The notes beneath the pieces are model-generated. The model made no database searches and was not told the origin of the DNA. It saw nothing but the letters and a program-made list of their open reading frames with translations. Positions 8,925 to 17,739 of a DNA stretch of 59,508 nucleotides are shown one piece after another. Location: NCBI GenBank assembly GCA_934418125.1, contig CAKRWT010000017.1:1-59508 (forward strand). Direction: 5' to 3'. Positions within the stretch are counted from its first letter, which is position 1; every line of letters begins with the position of its first letter. The position numbers and the translations under genes were made by a program. This DNA is from an uncultured Lachnospiraceae bacterium. Lineage in GTDB: Bacteria; Bacillota; Clostridia; Lachnospirales; Lachnospiraceae.

Positions 8925-8964
8925 AATCCTCATTTCTACGCACGTTCTTTGCACATGCCAGGTT
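8925..8964 (-). repeat. 40-bp dispersed repeat, copy A
   Basis: This stretch matches 56211-56250 at 36 of 40 positions, and all four differences are transitions. Both copies lie in the same orientation. Here the repeat covers the last 9-10 codons of the aminotransferase gene (LEPGMCKERA) and the bases after its stop. Confidence 0.65.
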
Positions 8965-10240
8965 CCAATAATTTCTCAACACTGACTAACTTCACACATA
9001 ACACAAACAAATCGGTTGCCTCTGCCATCTCTTCCGGTGTCGGGAAAGAAGGTGCAATACGGATATTACTGTCTTTCGGGTCTTTTCCATAAGGGAAAGT
9101 TGCACCTGCACCTGTCAGTACAACTCCAGCCTCTTTACATTTTGCCACGATTGCTTTTGCACAGCCTTCCATAGCATCAAAGGAAATGAAATACCCACCC
9201 AACGGCTTTGTCCAACTACCGATACCAAGTCCTGACAGTTCATCCTCTAATACTTTCTGTACCGCTTCAAATTTAGGGCGCATGATTTCTGCATGTTTTC
9301 TCATATGAGCTAACATGCCATCCAGATTCTTGAAATATTTTACATGACGTAACTGGTTTACTTTATCGTAACTAATTGTCTGTATAGTCATGGACTTTCT
9401 TGCATCATCCAGATTGGCTTTGGACGATGCCATGGCCGAAATACCACCACCCGCAAAACTTACCTTAGAAGTAGAGCAGAATTCATATACCATATCCGAA
9501 TGACCGGCTTTCTCACATTCACTCAATATTTCCAGAATCTGATCCTGTTTGTCATCATACAGATGATGGATTCCATAAGCATTATCCCAGAAAATTCTGA
9601 AATCCTCTGCCGCTGGCTGTAAGGCTGCGAAACGCTTTACGGTTTCGTCAGAATAGGAATATCCCTGTGGGTTAGAATATTTGGGAACACACCAAATTCC
9701 CTTTACAGCAGGGTCTTCCTGCACATACTTCTCTACCAAATCCATATCCGGTCCTTCCGGTGTCATTGGAATGGTAATCATTTCAATTCCAAAATGCTCT
9801 GTAATTTTGAAATGTCTGTCATATCCCGGTGCCGGGCATAAAAATTTAACTTTATCTAATTTACACCATGGTGTGCTTCCCAGTACACCATGTGTTACAG
9901 ACCTGGAAACAGTATCATACATAATCGTCAGACTGGCATTTCCATACACAATTACATTTTCTGCCGGTACACCCATCATTTCACCCATCAGGCGTTTCGC
10001 TTCCGGAATACCATCCATCATACCATAGTTTCTGGTGTCCATCCCATTCTCGGCATTCATATCCGACGAAGAATTCAATACGTCCATAATATCCATTGCC
10101 ATATCAAGCTGTGCAGGCGTTGGTTTTCCTCGCGACATATCCAGTTTCAGTCCTTTTCCTTTGGCATCAATAAACTGCTTGTCCAGTTCTGTTTTCAAGG
10201 ATACCAGTTCGTCTCTTGTTAGTTCCTTATATGCTTTCAT
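8936..10240 (-). CDS. Class I-type aminotransferase (PF12897-like, putative aspartate aminotransferase)
   Basis: A 434-residue PLP-dependent aminotransferase. It begins MKAYKELTRDELVSLK and has LDMSRGKPTPAQLD, YGNASLTIMYD, the substrate segment PKYSNPQGYSYS, WDNAY and the PLP-lysine motif STSKVSFAGGG. These belong to the group often annotated aspartate or alanine-glyoxylate aminotransferase; the exact amino-acid donor cannot be read. The open frame extends to 10318, but the ATG at 10240 is preceded by GGAGGAAGAGAAG and matches family starts. Its last residues are encoded within a dispersed repeat. Confidence 0.85.
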   Translation of the reverse strand: MKAYKELTRDELVSLKTELDKQFIDAKGKGLKLDMSRGKPTPAQLDMAMDIMDVLNSSSDMNAENGMDTRNYGMMDGIPEAKRLMGEMMGVPAENVIVYGNASLTIMYDTVSRSVTHGVLGSTPWCKLDKVKFLCPAPGYDRHFKITEHFGIEMITIPMTPEGPDMDLVEKYVQEDPAVKGIWCVPKYSNPQGYSYSDETVKRFAALQPAAEDFRIFWDNAYGIHHLYDDKQDQILEILSECEKAGHSDMVYEFCSTSKVSFAGGGISAMASSKANLDDARKSMTIQTISYDKVNQLRHVKYFKNLDGMLAHMRKHAEIMRPKFEAVQKVLEDELSGLGIGSWTKPLGGYFISFDAMEGCAKAIVAKCKEAGVVLTGAGATFPYGKDPKDSNIRIAPSFPTPEEMAEATDLFVLCVKLVSVEKLLEPGMCKERA

Positions 10241-10371
10241 CTTCTCTTCCTCCATATTATGAAAGTGTCTGCACATCTTCGCATAGATATGCGGGATGGA
10301 TTGAATTATTGTATACAATCATACATCGGGTTTTATTTTACTATAAAATTTATTATTACACAAGTATAAAA

Positions 10372-10408
10372 GAAAAAAACCTTGAAGGAAATATCATATC
10401 CTTCAAGG
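10372..10408 (-). terminator. Rho-independent terminator after rny
   Basis: CCTTGAAGGA (10380-10389) and TCCTTCAAGG (10399-10408) form a perfect 10-bp stem. On the minus strand it is followed by seven or more T residues. It ends the recA-recX-rny block. Confidence 0.93.
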
Positions 10409-10426
10409 TTTTCTCATTCACAAAAA

Positions 10427-11974
10427 TTATTTCGCGTAATCGATGACACGACTCTCACGGATTACATTGACTTTAATCTGTCCCGGATATTCTAACTCAG
10501 CTTCAATCTGCTTAGAAATATCTCTTGCCAGTAATACCATGTCCGAATCACTGATTTGTTCTGGAACTACCATAACACGAATCTCTCTACCTGCCTGAAT
10601 AGCAAAAGATTTATCAACACCTTTGAAATTGTTTGTAATGTCTTCTAATTGTTTTAATCTGGTTGTATATGTTTCTACGGTTTCTCTTCTTGCACCGGGT
10701 CTTGCTGCAGAAATGGTATCTGCCGCCTGTACCAGACATGCAATCAGAGTCTGTGGTTCAACGTCACCATGATGTGATTCTACTGCATTGATAACAATTG
10801 GTGATTCTTTGTATTTTCTACAAAGTTCTGCACCAAGCTGAATATGTGAACCTTCCATTTCATGGTCAACAGCTTTACCAATATCATGCAATAACCCTGC
10901 ACGTTTTGCCATTCTAACGTCTAAGCCCATTTCTGCTGCAAGCAGACCTGATAACTGGGCTACTTCAATGGAATGTTTTAACGCATTCTGACCATAACTG
11001 GTTCTGAATTTCATCTTACCAAGTAATCGTACAAGTTCAGGGTGAATTCCATGTACACCAACTTCCAGTGTAGCAGCTTCACCTTCTTCTTTAATCATGA
11101 CTTCAACTTCCTTCTGCGCCTTTTCAACCATCTCTTCAATTCTGGCTGGATGGATACGTCCATCTACGATTAATTTTTCCAGCGCAATTCTGGCAACTTC
11201 TCTACGAATCGGGTCAAATCCTGATAAGATAACAGCTTCCGGCGTATCGTCAATAATCAAATCAACACCGGTCATGGTTTCGAGCGTTCTGATATTACGT
11301 CCTTCTCTACCAATGATTCTACCTTTCATCTCGTCACTCGGAAGTTGAACAACAGATATAGTCGTCTCAGATACATGGTCTGCCGCACATTTCTGAATAG
11401 CGGTAACCACATATTCCTTCGCCTTCTTATCTGCTTCTTCTTTTGCCCTGCTCTCCATTTCTTTAATCATGACAGCAGTTTCATGTTTTACTTCATCTTC
11501 AACAATTTTCAACAAATAATCTTTTGCTTGTTCGGAGGTTAATCCAGAGATTCGTTCCAGTTCCTGTAATCTTTGTTCATTTAACTTTGAGATTTCTTCA
11601 CGCTGTTTAGCTAACGTATCTTCTCTCTGCGCTAAACTTGCTTCCTTTTTCTCGATAGCATCCGCTTTCTTATCAATGTTCTCTTCCTTCTGCTGCACAC
11701 GGCGTTCATAACGCTGCGCTTCTGCACGACGTTCCTTGATTTCTTTATCCAGTTCGTTCTTGGTACGAATGGATTCTTCCTTTACCTCAAGCAATGATTC
11801 GCGCTTCTTCGCCTCAGCAGTCTTAAGAGCTTCGTCAATAATCTCTCTGGCTTTTTCATCTGCATTGCCAATCTTAGCCTCCACTACCTTCTTACGATAG
11901 TTAGTTGCCAACAGTGCAGAAACCGGAGCCGCAATAACCAGCGTGATGACTACAGCTAAAATAACCTGCCACAT
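10427..11974 (-). CDS. rny: Ribonuclease Y
   Basis: RNase Y, a membrane-anchored endoribonuclease that starts mRNA decay. The layout is a transmembrane anchor at residues 3-23, a long charged coiled coil to about residue 200, a KH domain ([15 protein letters not shown]) and an HD domain with the catalytic HD pair in [14 protein letters not shown]. The 515 residues are standard. TAAGGAGGT lies 9 bases before the ATG. It follows recX by 82 bases, with no convincing promoter in that gap. The recA-recX-rny order is common in Clostridia. Confidence 0.96.
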   Translation of the reverse strand: MWQVILAVVITLVIAAPVSALLATNYRKKVVEAKIGNADEKAREIIDEALKTAEAKKRESLLEVKEESIRTKNELDKEIKERRAEAQRYERRVQQKEENIDKKADAIEKKEASLAQREDTLAKQREEISKLNEQRLQELERISGLTSEQAKDYLLKIVEDEVKHETAVMIKEMESRAKEEADKKAKEYVVTAIQKCAADHVSETTISVVQLPSDEMKGRIIGREGRNIRTLETMTGVDLIIDDTPEAVILSGFDPIRREVARIALEKLIVDGRIHPARIEEMVEKAQKEVEVMIKEEGEAATLEVGVHGIHPELVRLLGKMKFRTSYGQNALKHSIEVAQLSGLLAAEMGLDVRMAKRAGLLHDIGKAVDHEMEGSHIQLGAELCRKYKESPIVINAVESHHGDVEPQTLIACLVQAADTISAARPGARRETVETYTTRLKQLEDITNNFKGVDKSFAIQAGREIRVMVVPEQISDSDMVLLARDISKQIEAELEYPGQIKVNVIRESRVIDYAK

Positions 11975-12056
11975 TACAGGAGCACCTCCTTATTTAATTT
12001 TCATTGTACATAATCTATATTAGCAAAATTACAACACTTAAATTCTATACTTATTT

Positions 12057-12674
12057 TTATGTTATGTCAAGTAAAAGTGCTCTTGTAATTGTATTTGAGC
12101 GAAAGCCCTTCCGGTACAGTAATCCGTACATTTTCTGGGTTTCCTGTTTCGTGGCTGTCTCCGGATTATAATTCTTTTTATGTAAAATATCGCGTACCAG
12201 GGCAAGTTCATCCTGTTCTATTCCCATCTGTCCAAGTTCTTCAAAGGTGGTCCGTATCGTTTCCCTTGCAATCCCCCTTCGCATCAAATCCATTTCTATC
12301 CTGCTGCGGCTCCGGCTCTCTATATGATATTCAATATAAGACCTGGCATATCTTTCATCATCCACATATCCATAAGACTTCACATAAGATATCGCTTCTT
12401 CGATACAGGATGACGGGTATTCCCCTTGATGTAATTTATCTTCCAACTGCTTTTGCGTGTAATCTTTGGACTGTAACAGATTCATGCAGCGAAGCTTTGC
12501 CCTCTTTGGCAAAACCTCTCCCACAATATGCTGGTAGACATCTTCCGAAAGTTCCTGCTGTTCTCGCACCTGATACTGACGCAATTCGCCTTTGTACAAT
12601 ATAAAGGCAAACTCTCCATCCAGATAAATCTGATAGCGTGATTTTGAAATACCGGTTATCTGTGTTACAACCAT
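12057..12674 (-). CDS. recX: Regulatory protein RecX
   Basis: A 205-residue RecX, which binds RecA filaments and modulates recombinase activity. Helical three-repeat segments typical of the family are visible (RCMNLLQSKDYTQKQLEDKL, then SYVKSYGYVDDERYARSYIE). The ATG lies just 2 bases after the recA stop, so the two are co-transcribed and the LexA-type boxes upstream of recA would also control recX. Length and position are normal. Confidence 0.93.
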   Translation of the reverse strand: MVVTQITGISKSRYQIYLDGEFAFILYKGELRQYQVREQQELSEDVYQHIVGEVLPKRAKLRCMNLLQSKDYTQKQLEDKLHQGEYPSSCIEEAISYVKSYGYVDDERYARSYIEYHIESRSRSRIEMDLMRRGIARETIRTTFEELGQMGIEQDELALVRDILHKKNYNPETATKQETQKMYGLLYRKGFRSNTITRALLLDIT

Positions 12675-12676
12675 TC

Positions 12677-13738
12677 TTACTCCGTAACCTCTTTACCCTT
12701 CTTCTTGGTCATTTCTTCTACTTTTTCTTCTTTTTCAGGTGCTTCTTCCAGATTAAATAACTCCCTTACCTTGCGTTCAATCTGGGCACAAATCTCCGGG
12801 TTATCGCGCAGATACTGCTTTGCATTCTCTCTTCCCTGTCCGATTTTATTTCCTTCATAGGCATACCATGCCCCGCTCTTATTGACAATACTGTTGTCGG
12901 CTGCCAAATCGAGAATATCACCTACTGTGGAAATACCTTCGCCAAACATAATATCAAACTCTGCCTCTTTAAAGGGTGGTGCAATCTTATTCTTTACTAC
13001 TTTCACTCTGGTTCTGTTACCAATAACTTCGCCTCCCTGCTTCAGAGACTCAATTCTTCTGACATCCAGACGTACAGAAGAGTAGAATTTCAATGCACGA
13101 CCACCGGTAGTTGTCTCTGGGTTACCAAACATCACACCAACCTTCTCACGAAGCTGATTGATAAATATAACAGTACAGTTTGACTTACTGATGACTGCGG
13201 TCAGTTTACGAAGTGCCTGGGACATCAGTCTTGCCTGCAAACCCACGTGAGAGTCTCCCATATCACCATCAATTTCGGCTTTGGGTACGAGAGCTGCCAC
13301 AGAATCTACTACTACAATGTCTATTGCCCCGGAGCGTACCATAGTTTCTGTAATTTCCAGTGCCTGTTCTCCGTTATCCGGCTGCGAAATATACAGGTTA
13401 TCTACATCTACGCCGATGTTCTTCGCATAAACCGGGTCCAATGCATGCTCTGCATCAATGAATCCTGCTATACCGCCTCTCTTCTGTACTTCAGCTATCA
13501 TGTGCAGGGTAACAGTTGTTTTACCGCTGGATTCCGGTCCGTATATCTCTATAATTCTTCCCTTTGGAATTCCTCCCAGACCTAATGCGATATCCAGGCT
13601 TAAGGAACCTGTGGGAATAGTCTCTACGTTCATTTGTGTGGAGGGGTCGCCCAGTTTCATGACGGCACCCTTACCAAACTGTCTTTCTATCTGCCCTAAC
13701 GCAGCATCTAATGCTTTTAACTTTTCATCTCTTTCCAT
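12677..13738 (-). CDS. recA: Recombinase A
   Basis: RecA forms ATP-dependent filaments on single-stranded DNA for recombination and for triggering LexA self-cleavage. Walker A is GPESSGKT at residues 67-74 and the L2 loop contains [18 protein letters not shown]. The 353 residues include a Glu/Lys-rich acidic-basic tail. AAGGAGAAC precedes the ATG. The gene has its own strong promoter with two SOS-type boxes. Confidence 0.98.
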   Translation of the reverse strand: MERDEKLKALDAALGQIERQFGKGAVMKLGDPSTQMNVETIPTGSLSLDIALGLGGIPKGRIIEIYGPESSGKTTVTLHMIAEVQKRGGIAGFIDAEHALDPVYAKNIGVDVDNLYISQPDNGEQALEITETMVRSGAIDIVVVDSVAALVPKAEIDGDMGDSHVGLQARLMSQALRKLTAVISKSNCTVIFINQLREKVGVMFGNPETTTGGRALKFYSSVRLDVRRIESLKQGGEVIGNRTRVKVVKNKIAPPFKEAEFDIMFGEGISTVGDILDLAADNSIVNKSGAWYAYEGNKIGQGRENAKQYLRDNPEICAQIERKVRELFNLEEAPEKEEKVEEMTKKKGKEVTE

Positions 13739-13757
13739 TCTCTGTTCTCCTTTTGAT

Positions 13758-13806
13758 AGAACATTCGTTCTGTTACTAGATTAAAACAAATGTTCGATTT
13801 TGTCAA
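13758..13806 (-). promoter_or_regulatory. recA promoter with two LexA-type SOS boxes
   Basis: On the minus strand TTGACA (13806-13801) and TAATCT (13783-13778) are 17 bases apart. Box 1, AGAACGAATGTTCT (13771-13758), is a perfect GAAC-N4-GTTC dyad just downstream of the -10. Box 2, CGAACATTTGTTTT (13796-13783), is a near match within the spacer. This is the Gram-positive LexA (DinR) box pattern. Repression by LexA is inferred. Confidence 0.8.
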
Positions 13807-13808
13807 TA

Positions 13809-13913
13809 CTATTTTTTGTTTACTAATTGCTCAAGAGAAACAAATATCTGCTCCGCAGCCACTTGTTTTCTTGTGAACCCATTATATCTTATATGCTGTC
13901 CCATAAATGACAC
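13809..13913 (-). CDS. Possible 34-residue microprotein upstream of recA
   Basis: A GTG at 13913 preceded by GGAGGG at 5 bases opens a 34-residue frame ending two bases before the recA -35 box. The product would be basic and amphipathic (start MSFMGQHIRYNG, end SLEQLVNKK). The same frame runs upstream to a TTG at 14021 without a ribosome site. I do not recognise it. The good ribosome site is the only support; it may be a chance frame. Confidence 0.3.
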   Translation of the reverse strand: MSFMGQHIRYNGFTRKQVAAEQIFVSLEQLVNKK

Positions 13914-14084
13914 TTTTCCCTCCTTCCTTTGATTTTTTCCTTTTTTATTTATTGTAGGAGTTACTTTCTGTATTCCTACCAGTCGAATCATGGAATTCGT
14001 GGCGAAATGCCGGATATGCAATACAGACGTTCCATTCTTTAGATAAGTTCAGTTTATCAGAGAATTCTGCCTGTGACAAGTATT

Positions 14085-14117
14085 TTAAAGGCGTGTGCAC
14101 ATTCCTGCGCACACGCC
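14085..14117 (-). terminator. Likely terminator after the repeat membrane protein gene
   Basis: GGCGTGTGC (14090-14098) and GCACACGCC (14109-14117) form a perfect 9-bp stem 51 bases beyond the stop of the 545-residue gene. The minus-strand T-run is short (TTTAAAATA); the plus side has CCTTTTA. The stem is strong and the tail moderate. Confidence 0.6.
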
Positions 14118-14167
14118 CCTTTTACATATACGTAATAAGAAATTACTCTGTCAGGTCAGAAAACAGC

Positions 14168-15805
14168 CTAAAAAGATTTCAGATACTGTTCATAATCCGC
14201 GTAGGTAACAGTTACCCAGCCCTCTTCATAATTAAAGCCAATTTCCATCCCCTGTGGTACATAGAATACGATAATGTGTCTGCTCTTGAAATACTCGGTA
14301 ATCTCCTGGTCGGTCAGAGAGTCCAGATAACTGTCTGCACCATTCTGGATATCACTCTTCTGTCTGAATTCAACAGAGAAATCATCATCAATGGAAAGCA
14401 TCTGGGTATTGTCCAGAATAATACCATTTTCCATATCGATATTAACACACTCTAAGTAAACCTGTTCGGTATAATCTCCATAAACCGTTTCATTGTAAAC
14501 TATGCTCAGCTTCTCTTCATCCATATAGGTAACATAAGCATTTATGTAAGCATAGAAAATATCATCCTCATCTGTCATATACTGCTGATAGGTATCTTCA
14601 TAATATTCTATGTACTGGTCAATTTCCGATGCCAGCGTTTCGTTAAGCTTATCCAGATTTGGTACATCTTTTCCTGTAATAATCGGATAACCCATCACAA
14701 TATAAACATTCTCATTCCCCGAATCATACTCTATATAATCAAAATCAACACTGTAGGACAAATTATCCTTTAAATCATCATGCAAGGTATAATACTCATC
14801 GCTGTCATAATCATAATCGTCATCATAAGTATACCCTTCGTCTATCTCATCATCATCATCATATCTATAGGCATTGTCATCATTGTCGTCATAATAATGG
14901 TTATCATCGTAATAATCAAAATTATAATCCTCATCCGAATAATAAGACTCTTCCTGATAGGAATGTGCTCTTTCTTCTTTTATTGCCTGGGCTATCTTGG
15001 AAACCAAAGCGATAAATGCTGCCAGAAAAAGGACTATAACAGCAACTATAATTCCCACAATCAGACCCGTATGACTTTTCTTCTGTGGTACTGCATAGGG
15101 GCTGTAAGGATTATTGCCCGGCACACCATAAGGCTGACCATTACCCGGCTGTCCCTGCCACTGTCCATTTCCGTAAGGCTGACCGTTACCTGGCTGCCCC
15201 TGCCACTGTCCGTTTCCGTAAGGCTGACCGTTACCTGGCTGTCCCTGCCACTGTCCATTTCCGTAAGGCTGACCGTTACCCGGCTGTCCCTGCCACTGTC
15301 CATTTCCATAAGGCTGACCATTACCTGGCTGTCCCTGCCACTGTCCATTTCCATAAGGCTGACCATTACCTGGCTGTCCCTGCCACTGTCCGTTTCCATA
15401 AGGCTGACCATTTTCTGCCTGTTCTGTTTGATAAGCCTGACCACTTTCTACCTGTTTCGTCTCATAAGACTGGCTGTTAACCGCCTGCCCGCTCTCATAA
15501 ACCCGATCATTTACCGGTTGCTCCTGCCATGTCCTGGCTGTACCATGACTATTTTCCTGTGGAATGCCGGAGAACACTCCATGGGTATTGTTATCCCCTG
15601 CAGGTGTATGCTCTGTACTGGGCGTATTATAAATCGCTTCTGTACTTTCTGCCCGGTAAGTATCTTCTGCCGTTTTCTGTGCTACCGCATCAATACTGGA
15701 AGGGTTTCCTTTTGTCACTGCAGCATCTTCCGGATTCTCAACAGAATTCTCTGTGTTGCTTTCCACACCATTTTCCATGGTATTGAATGGTTCCCAATCA
15801 CTCAT
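14168..15805 (-). CDS. Repeat-rich single-pass membrane protein with RsiV/DUF3298-like outer domain
   Basis: A 545-residue protein. Residues 1-130 are an acidic, polar N-terminus. Then come six near-identical 15-residue units of the type NGQPYGNGQWQGQPG, followed by a single transmembrane helix (GLIVGIIVAVIVLFLAAFIA), an Asp/Tyr-rich linker (about 60 residues, mainly D, Y and N) and a C-terminal globular domain of about 190 residues. No signal peptide precedes the helix, so the repeats should be cytoplasmic and the last domain outside. That domain has elements like PdaC/RsiV-type DUF3298 domains (NIDMENGIILDN..., IVFYVPQGMEIGF). Role unknown. It lies between recA and cinA, which are usually adjacent. 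Confidence 0.75.
   Translation of the reverse strand: MSDWEPFNTMENGVESNTENSVENPEDAAVTKGNPSSIDAVAQKTAEDTYRAESTEAIYNTPSTEHTPAGDNNTHGVFSGIPQENSHGTARTWQEQPVNDRVYESGQAVNSQSYETKQVESGQAYQTEQAENGQPYGNGQWQGQPGNGQPYGNGQWQGQPGNGQPYGNGQWQGQPGNGQPYGNGQWQGQPGNGQPYGNGQWQGQPGNGQPYGNGQWQGQPGNGQPYGVPGNNPYSPYAVPQKKSHTGLIVGIIVAVIVLFLAAFIALVSKIAQAIKEERAHSYQEESYYSDEDYNFDYYDDNHYYDDNDDNAYRYDDDDEIDEGYTYDDDYDYDSDEYYTLHDDLKDNLSYSVDFDYIEYDSGNENVYIVMGYPIITGKDVPNLDKLNETLASEIDQYIEYYEDTYQQYMTDEDDIFYAYINAYVTYMDEEKLSIVYNETVYGDYTEQVYLECVNIDMENGIILDNTQMLSIDDDFSVEFRQKSDIQNGADSYLDSLTDQEITEYFKSRHIIVFYVPQGMEIGFNYEEGWVTVTYADYEQYLKSF
15130..15412. repeat. 45-bp tandem repeat, six units plus a partial unit
   Basis: Six head-to-tail 45-bp units, differing at only a few third positions, encode the Gly/Gln-rich array of the 545-residue protein. 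The unit is a multiple of three, so two other frames also stay open and produce spurious reading frames. The near-identity suggests recent expansion or slippage. Confidence 0.95.
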
Positions 15806-15873
15806 TGGTATTTCCCCCCTGCTTTCACAATATTTTTCTCTTTATTTTCTTCTGTTTTCATTAATTTTCGATT

Positions 15874-17145
15874 TTATTTTTCTTTGTTGCCAAAGGTTAC
15901 TTCACTATAATATTTCAGAATACATTCCCGCATCAATGACAAGGCTGCAGATACGGTACTTTCCCTGATTTTTGTGCGGTTTCCACTGAAATGGCATTCT
16001 CTCACTTCTATCGTTCCCCGCACATTACAGGCAATATAAACCAGTCCTACCGGTTTTTCTTCGCTACCGCCATCGGGACCTGCAATTCCGGTGGTAGAAA
16101 CGGATACATCTGTCTTGGCTAACATGGCTGCGCCCTTTGCCATTTCTCTGGCTATCTTATCACTGACTGCACCATGCTTTAACAGAATATTTTTCTTAAT
16201 TCCCAACAGGCTTCTCTTGGATTTGTTGGAATAAGTTATGTAACCCGACTTAAATACCTCGGATACGCCCGGTACATTGATAAGTCTTGCTGCCAGCATA
16301 CCACCGGTACAGGATTCTACGGTACAGGCAGTCAGTCCGTTTGCTTGTAATAAATCTACAACCGACTTCTCTAAAGTTACCTCGGAATCTGTGGTATAGA
16401 TATTGTTGCCAAAGCGTCCTTTTAGTTCTTTTACCATTGGCTTGACCAGCTTCTTCGCTGCCTTTTCATCTTCTGCCCTGGCAGTAACCCTCAGATGCAC
16501 TTCACCGGTTTTCGCATAGGTTGCTATGGTCGGGTTGGTCTGCTGTTCTATCAGGTCTGCTACCATGGTTTCTGCCTTACTCTCTCCTATACCGCATATC
16601 TTAACGGTCTGGGAATAGATGACACAGGATTGCAGTTCACTTAAATAAGGCATAATGGATGTCTCAAACATAGGAATCATTTCGTTAGGCGGTCCGGGCA
16701 TCAGAATTACATGTTTTCCCTCCTGCGCCATAATGATACCGGGTGCTGTTCCATTCGGATTTTCTACCACAATGCAGCCTTCCGGAACCATGGCCTGCTT
16801 CCAGTTGTTGTCTGTGATTTCCATTCCTTTTCTCTCAAAATACTGCTGTATAGCAGTTTTGCTTTCCTCATGCAGATATAGGAGTTTTCCCATAACTTTT
16901 GCTGCTACTTCCTTGGTTAAATCATCCTGTGTAGGTCCCAGTCCTCCAGAGAGTAAAAGGATATCGGCTCTGGACAATGCCAGTCTGATTGTCTCAGACA
17001 GCCTTTCTTCGTTATCTCCTACCACATCCTGATAATAACAGGATAAGCCAAGTCCCGCGCATTTTTCTGCCAGAAATGCTGCATTGGTATTCACGATATT
17101 TCCTAATAATATCTCTGTTCCTACCGAAATTAATTCAACAACCAT
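15874..17145 (-). CDS. cinA: CinA family protein, nicotinamide-nucleotide amidase
   Basis: A 423-residue competence/damage-inducible protein. The N-terminal MoaB/MogA-like domain (residues 1-170; EILLGNIVNTNA, LSGGLGPTQDD, MPGPPNEM) is linked to a C-terminal CinA domain with the Ser motif VESCTGGMLAARL and STTGIAGPDGGSEEKPVGLVY. The C-terminal domain deamidates NMN in NAD salvage; the N-terminal domain has pyrophosphatase activity in relatives. It follows pgsA by 60 bases at the end of the yicC-to-cinA gene run. Confidence 0.95.
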   Translation of the reverse strand: MVVELISVGTEILLGNIVNTNAAFLAEKCAGLGLSCYYQDVVGDNEERLSETIRLALSRADILLLSGGLGPTQDDLTKEVAAKVMGKLLYLHEESKTAIQQYFERKGMEITDNNWKQAMVPEGCIVVENPNGTAPGIIMAQEGKHVILMPGPPNEMIPMFETSIMPYLSELQSCVIYSQTVKICGIGESKAETMVADLIEQQTNPTIATYAKTGEVHLRVTARAEDEKAAKKLVKPMVKELKGRFGNNIYTTDSEVTLEKSVVDLLQANGLTACTVESCTGGMLAARLINVPGVSEVFKSGYITYSNKSKRSLLGIKKNILLKHGAVSDKIAREMAKGAAMLAKTDVSVSTTGIAGPDGGSEEKPVGLVYIACNVRGTIEVRECHFSGNRTKIRESTVSAALSLMRECILKYYSEVTFGNKEK

Positions 17146-17205
17146 TGTCTTCGCTCCATTTCTCCAACCACGGCAACCACTATTATCTTATGTATTGTCC
17201 GTTAC

Positions 17206-17739
17206 TTACTTGGTATCCTTCATAACATCCTTATTTTTTACAAGGTAATCTACCAAAGATACCACAGTCAGAATCAAAGCAATCCACATAACCACATCTG
17301 TCACAATCTGGATTGCCTGAATATCGGCAATCATAAGACATATCATAATCATCTGGAATGTTGTCTTAAATTTTCCCCAGTAGCTTGCTGCGATAACTAC
17401 ACCATTATCCGATGCAATCAGCCGGAAACCACTGATAATAAATTCTCTGGCAATAATCACAATAACAATCCATGCCGGAATCTTGCTAAGTGCTACGAGA
17501 CAAATCAATGCGGAACACACCAATAATTTGTCTGCCAGAGGATCCATGAACTTACCAAAATTTGTTACCAGATTATATTTCCTTGCTATTTTCCCGTCCA
17601 GAAGGTCTGTCAGGCTTGCCACAATAAAGATACCCAGTGCAATCCATTTGTCAACGGAAGTAATGGGAACCAGCATAAACAGTACAAAAAACGGAATCAG
17701 AACAACGCGGAACATTGTTAATTTATTGGGCAGATTCAT
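17206..17739 (-). CDS. pgsA: CDP-diacylglycerol-glycerol-3-phosphate 3-phosphatidyltransferase
   Basis: PgsA makes phosphatidylglycerophosphate, the committed step of phosphatidylglycerol synthesis. The CDP-alcohol phosphotransferase signature D-G-x2-A-R-x8-G-x3-D-x3-D is complete (LLDGKIARKY through MDPLADK) near residues 46-70. The 177 residues have about five membrane segments. The start overlaps the rimO stop by 17 bases, so the two are translationally linked. Confidence 0.95.
   Translation of the reverse strand: MNLPNKLTMFRVVLIPFFVLFMLVPITSVDKWIALGIFIVASLTDLLDGKIARKYNLVTNFGKFMDPLADKLLVCSALICLVALSKIPAWIVIVIIAREFIISGFRLIASDNGVVIAASYWGKFKTTFQMIMICLMIADIQAIQIVTDVVMWIALILTVVSLVDYLVKNKDVMKDTK

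Noticed and set aside
13798..13806. A 0A-box-like TTTTGTCAA near recA
   Set aside because: It is just the reverse complement of the recA -35 TTGACA plus flanking A residues; no link to Spo0A control.
15130..15412. CRISPR-like regular repeats
   Set aside because: Units are head-to-tail with no spacers and encode a Gly/Gln array in frame.
15061..15480. Two further frames of 127 and 131 residues through the 45-bp repeats
   Set aside because: The repeat unit is a multiple of three, so all frames without a stop in one unit stay open. No ribosome sites and no domain.
14780..15910. A 376-residue plus-strand frame opposite the repeat protein
   Set aside because: It is a hydrophobic, Ile/Leu-rich mirror of the Asp/Tyr-rich and repeat codons on the minus strand, has no ribosome site, and is antisense to a gene with clear domains.
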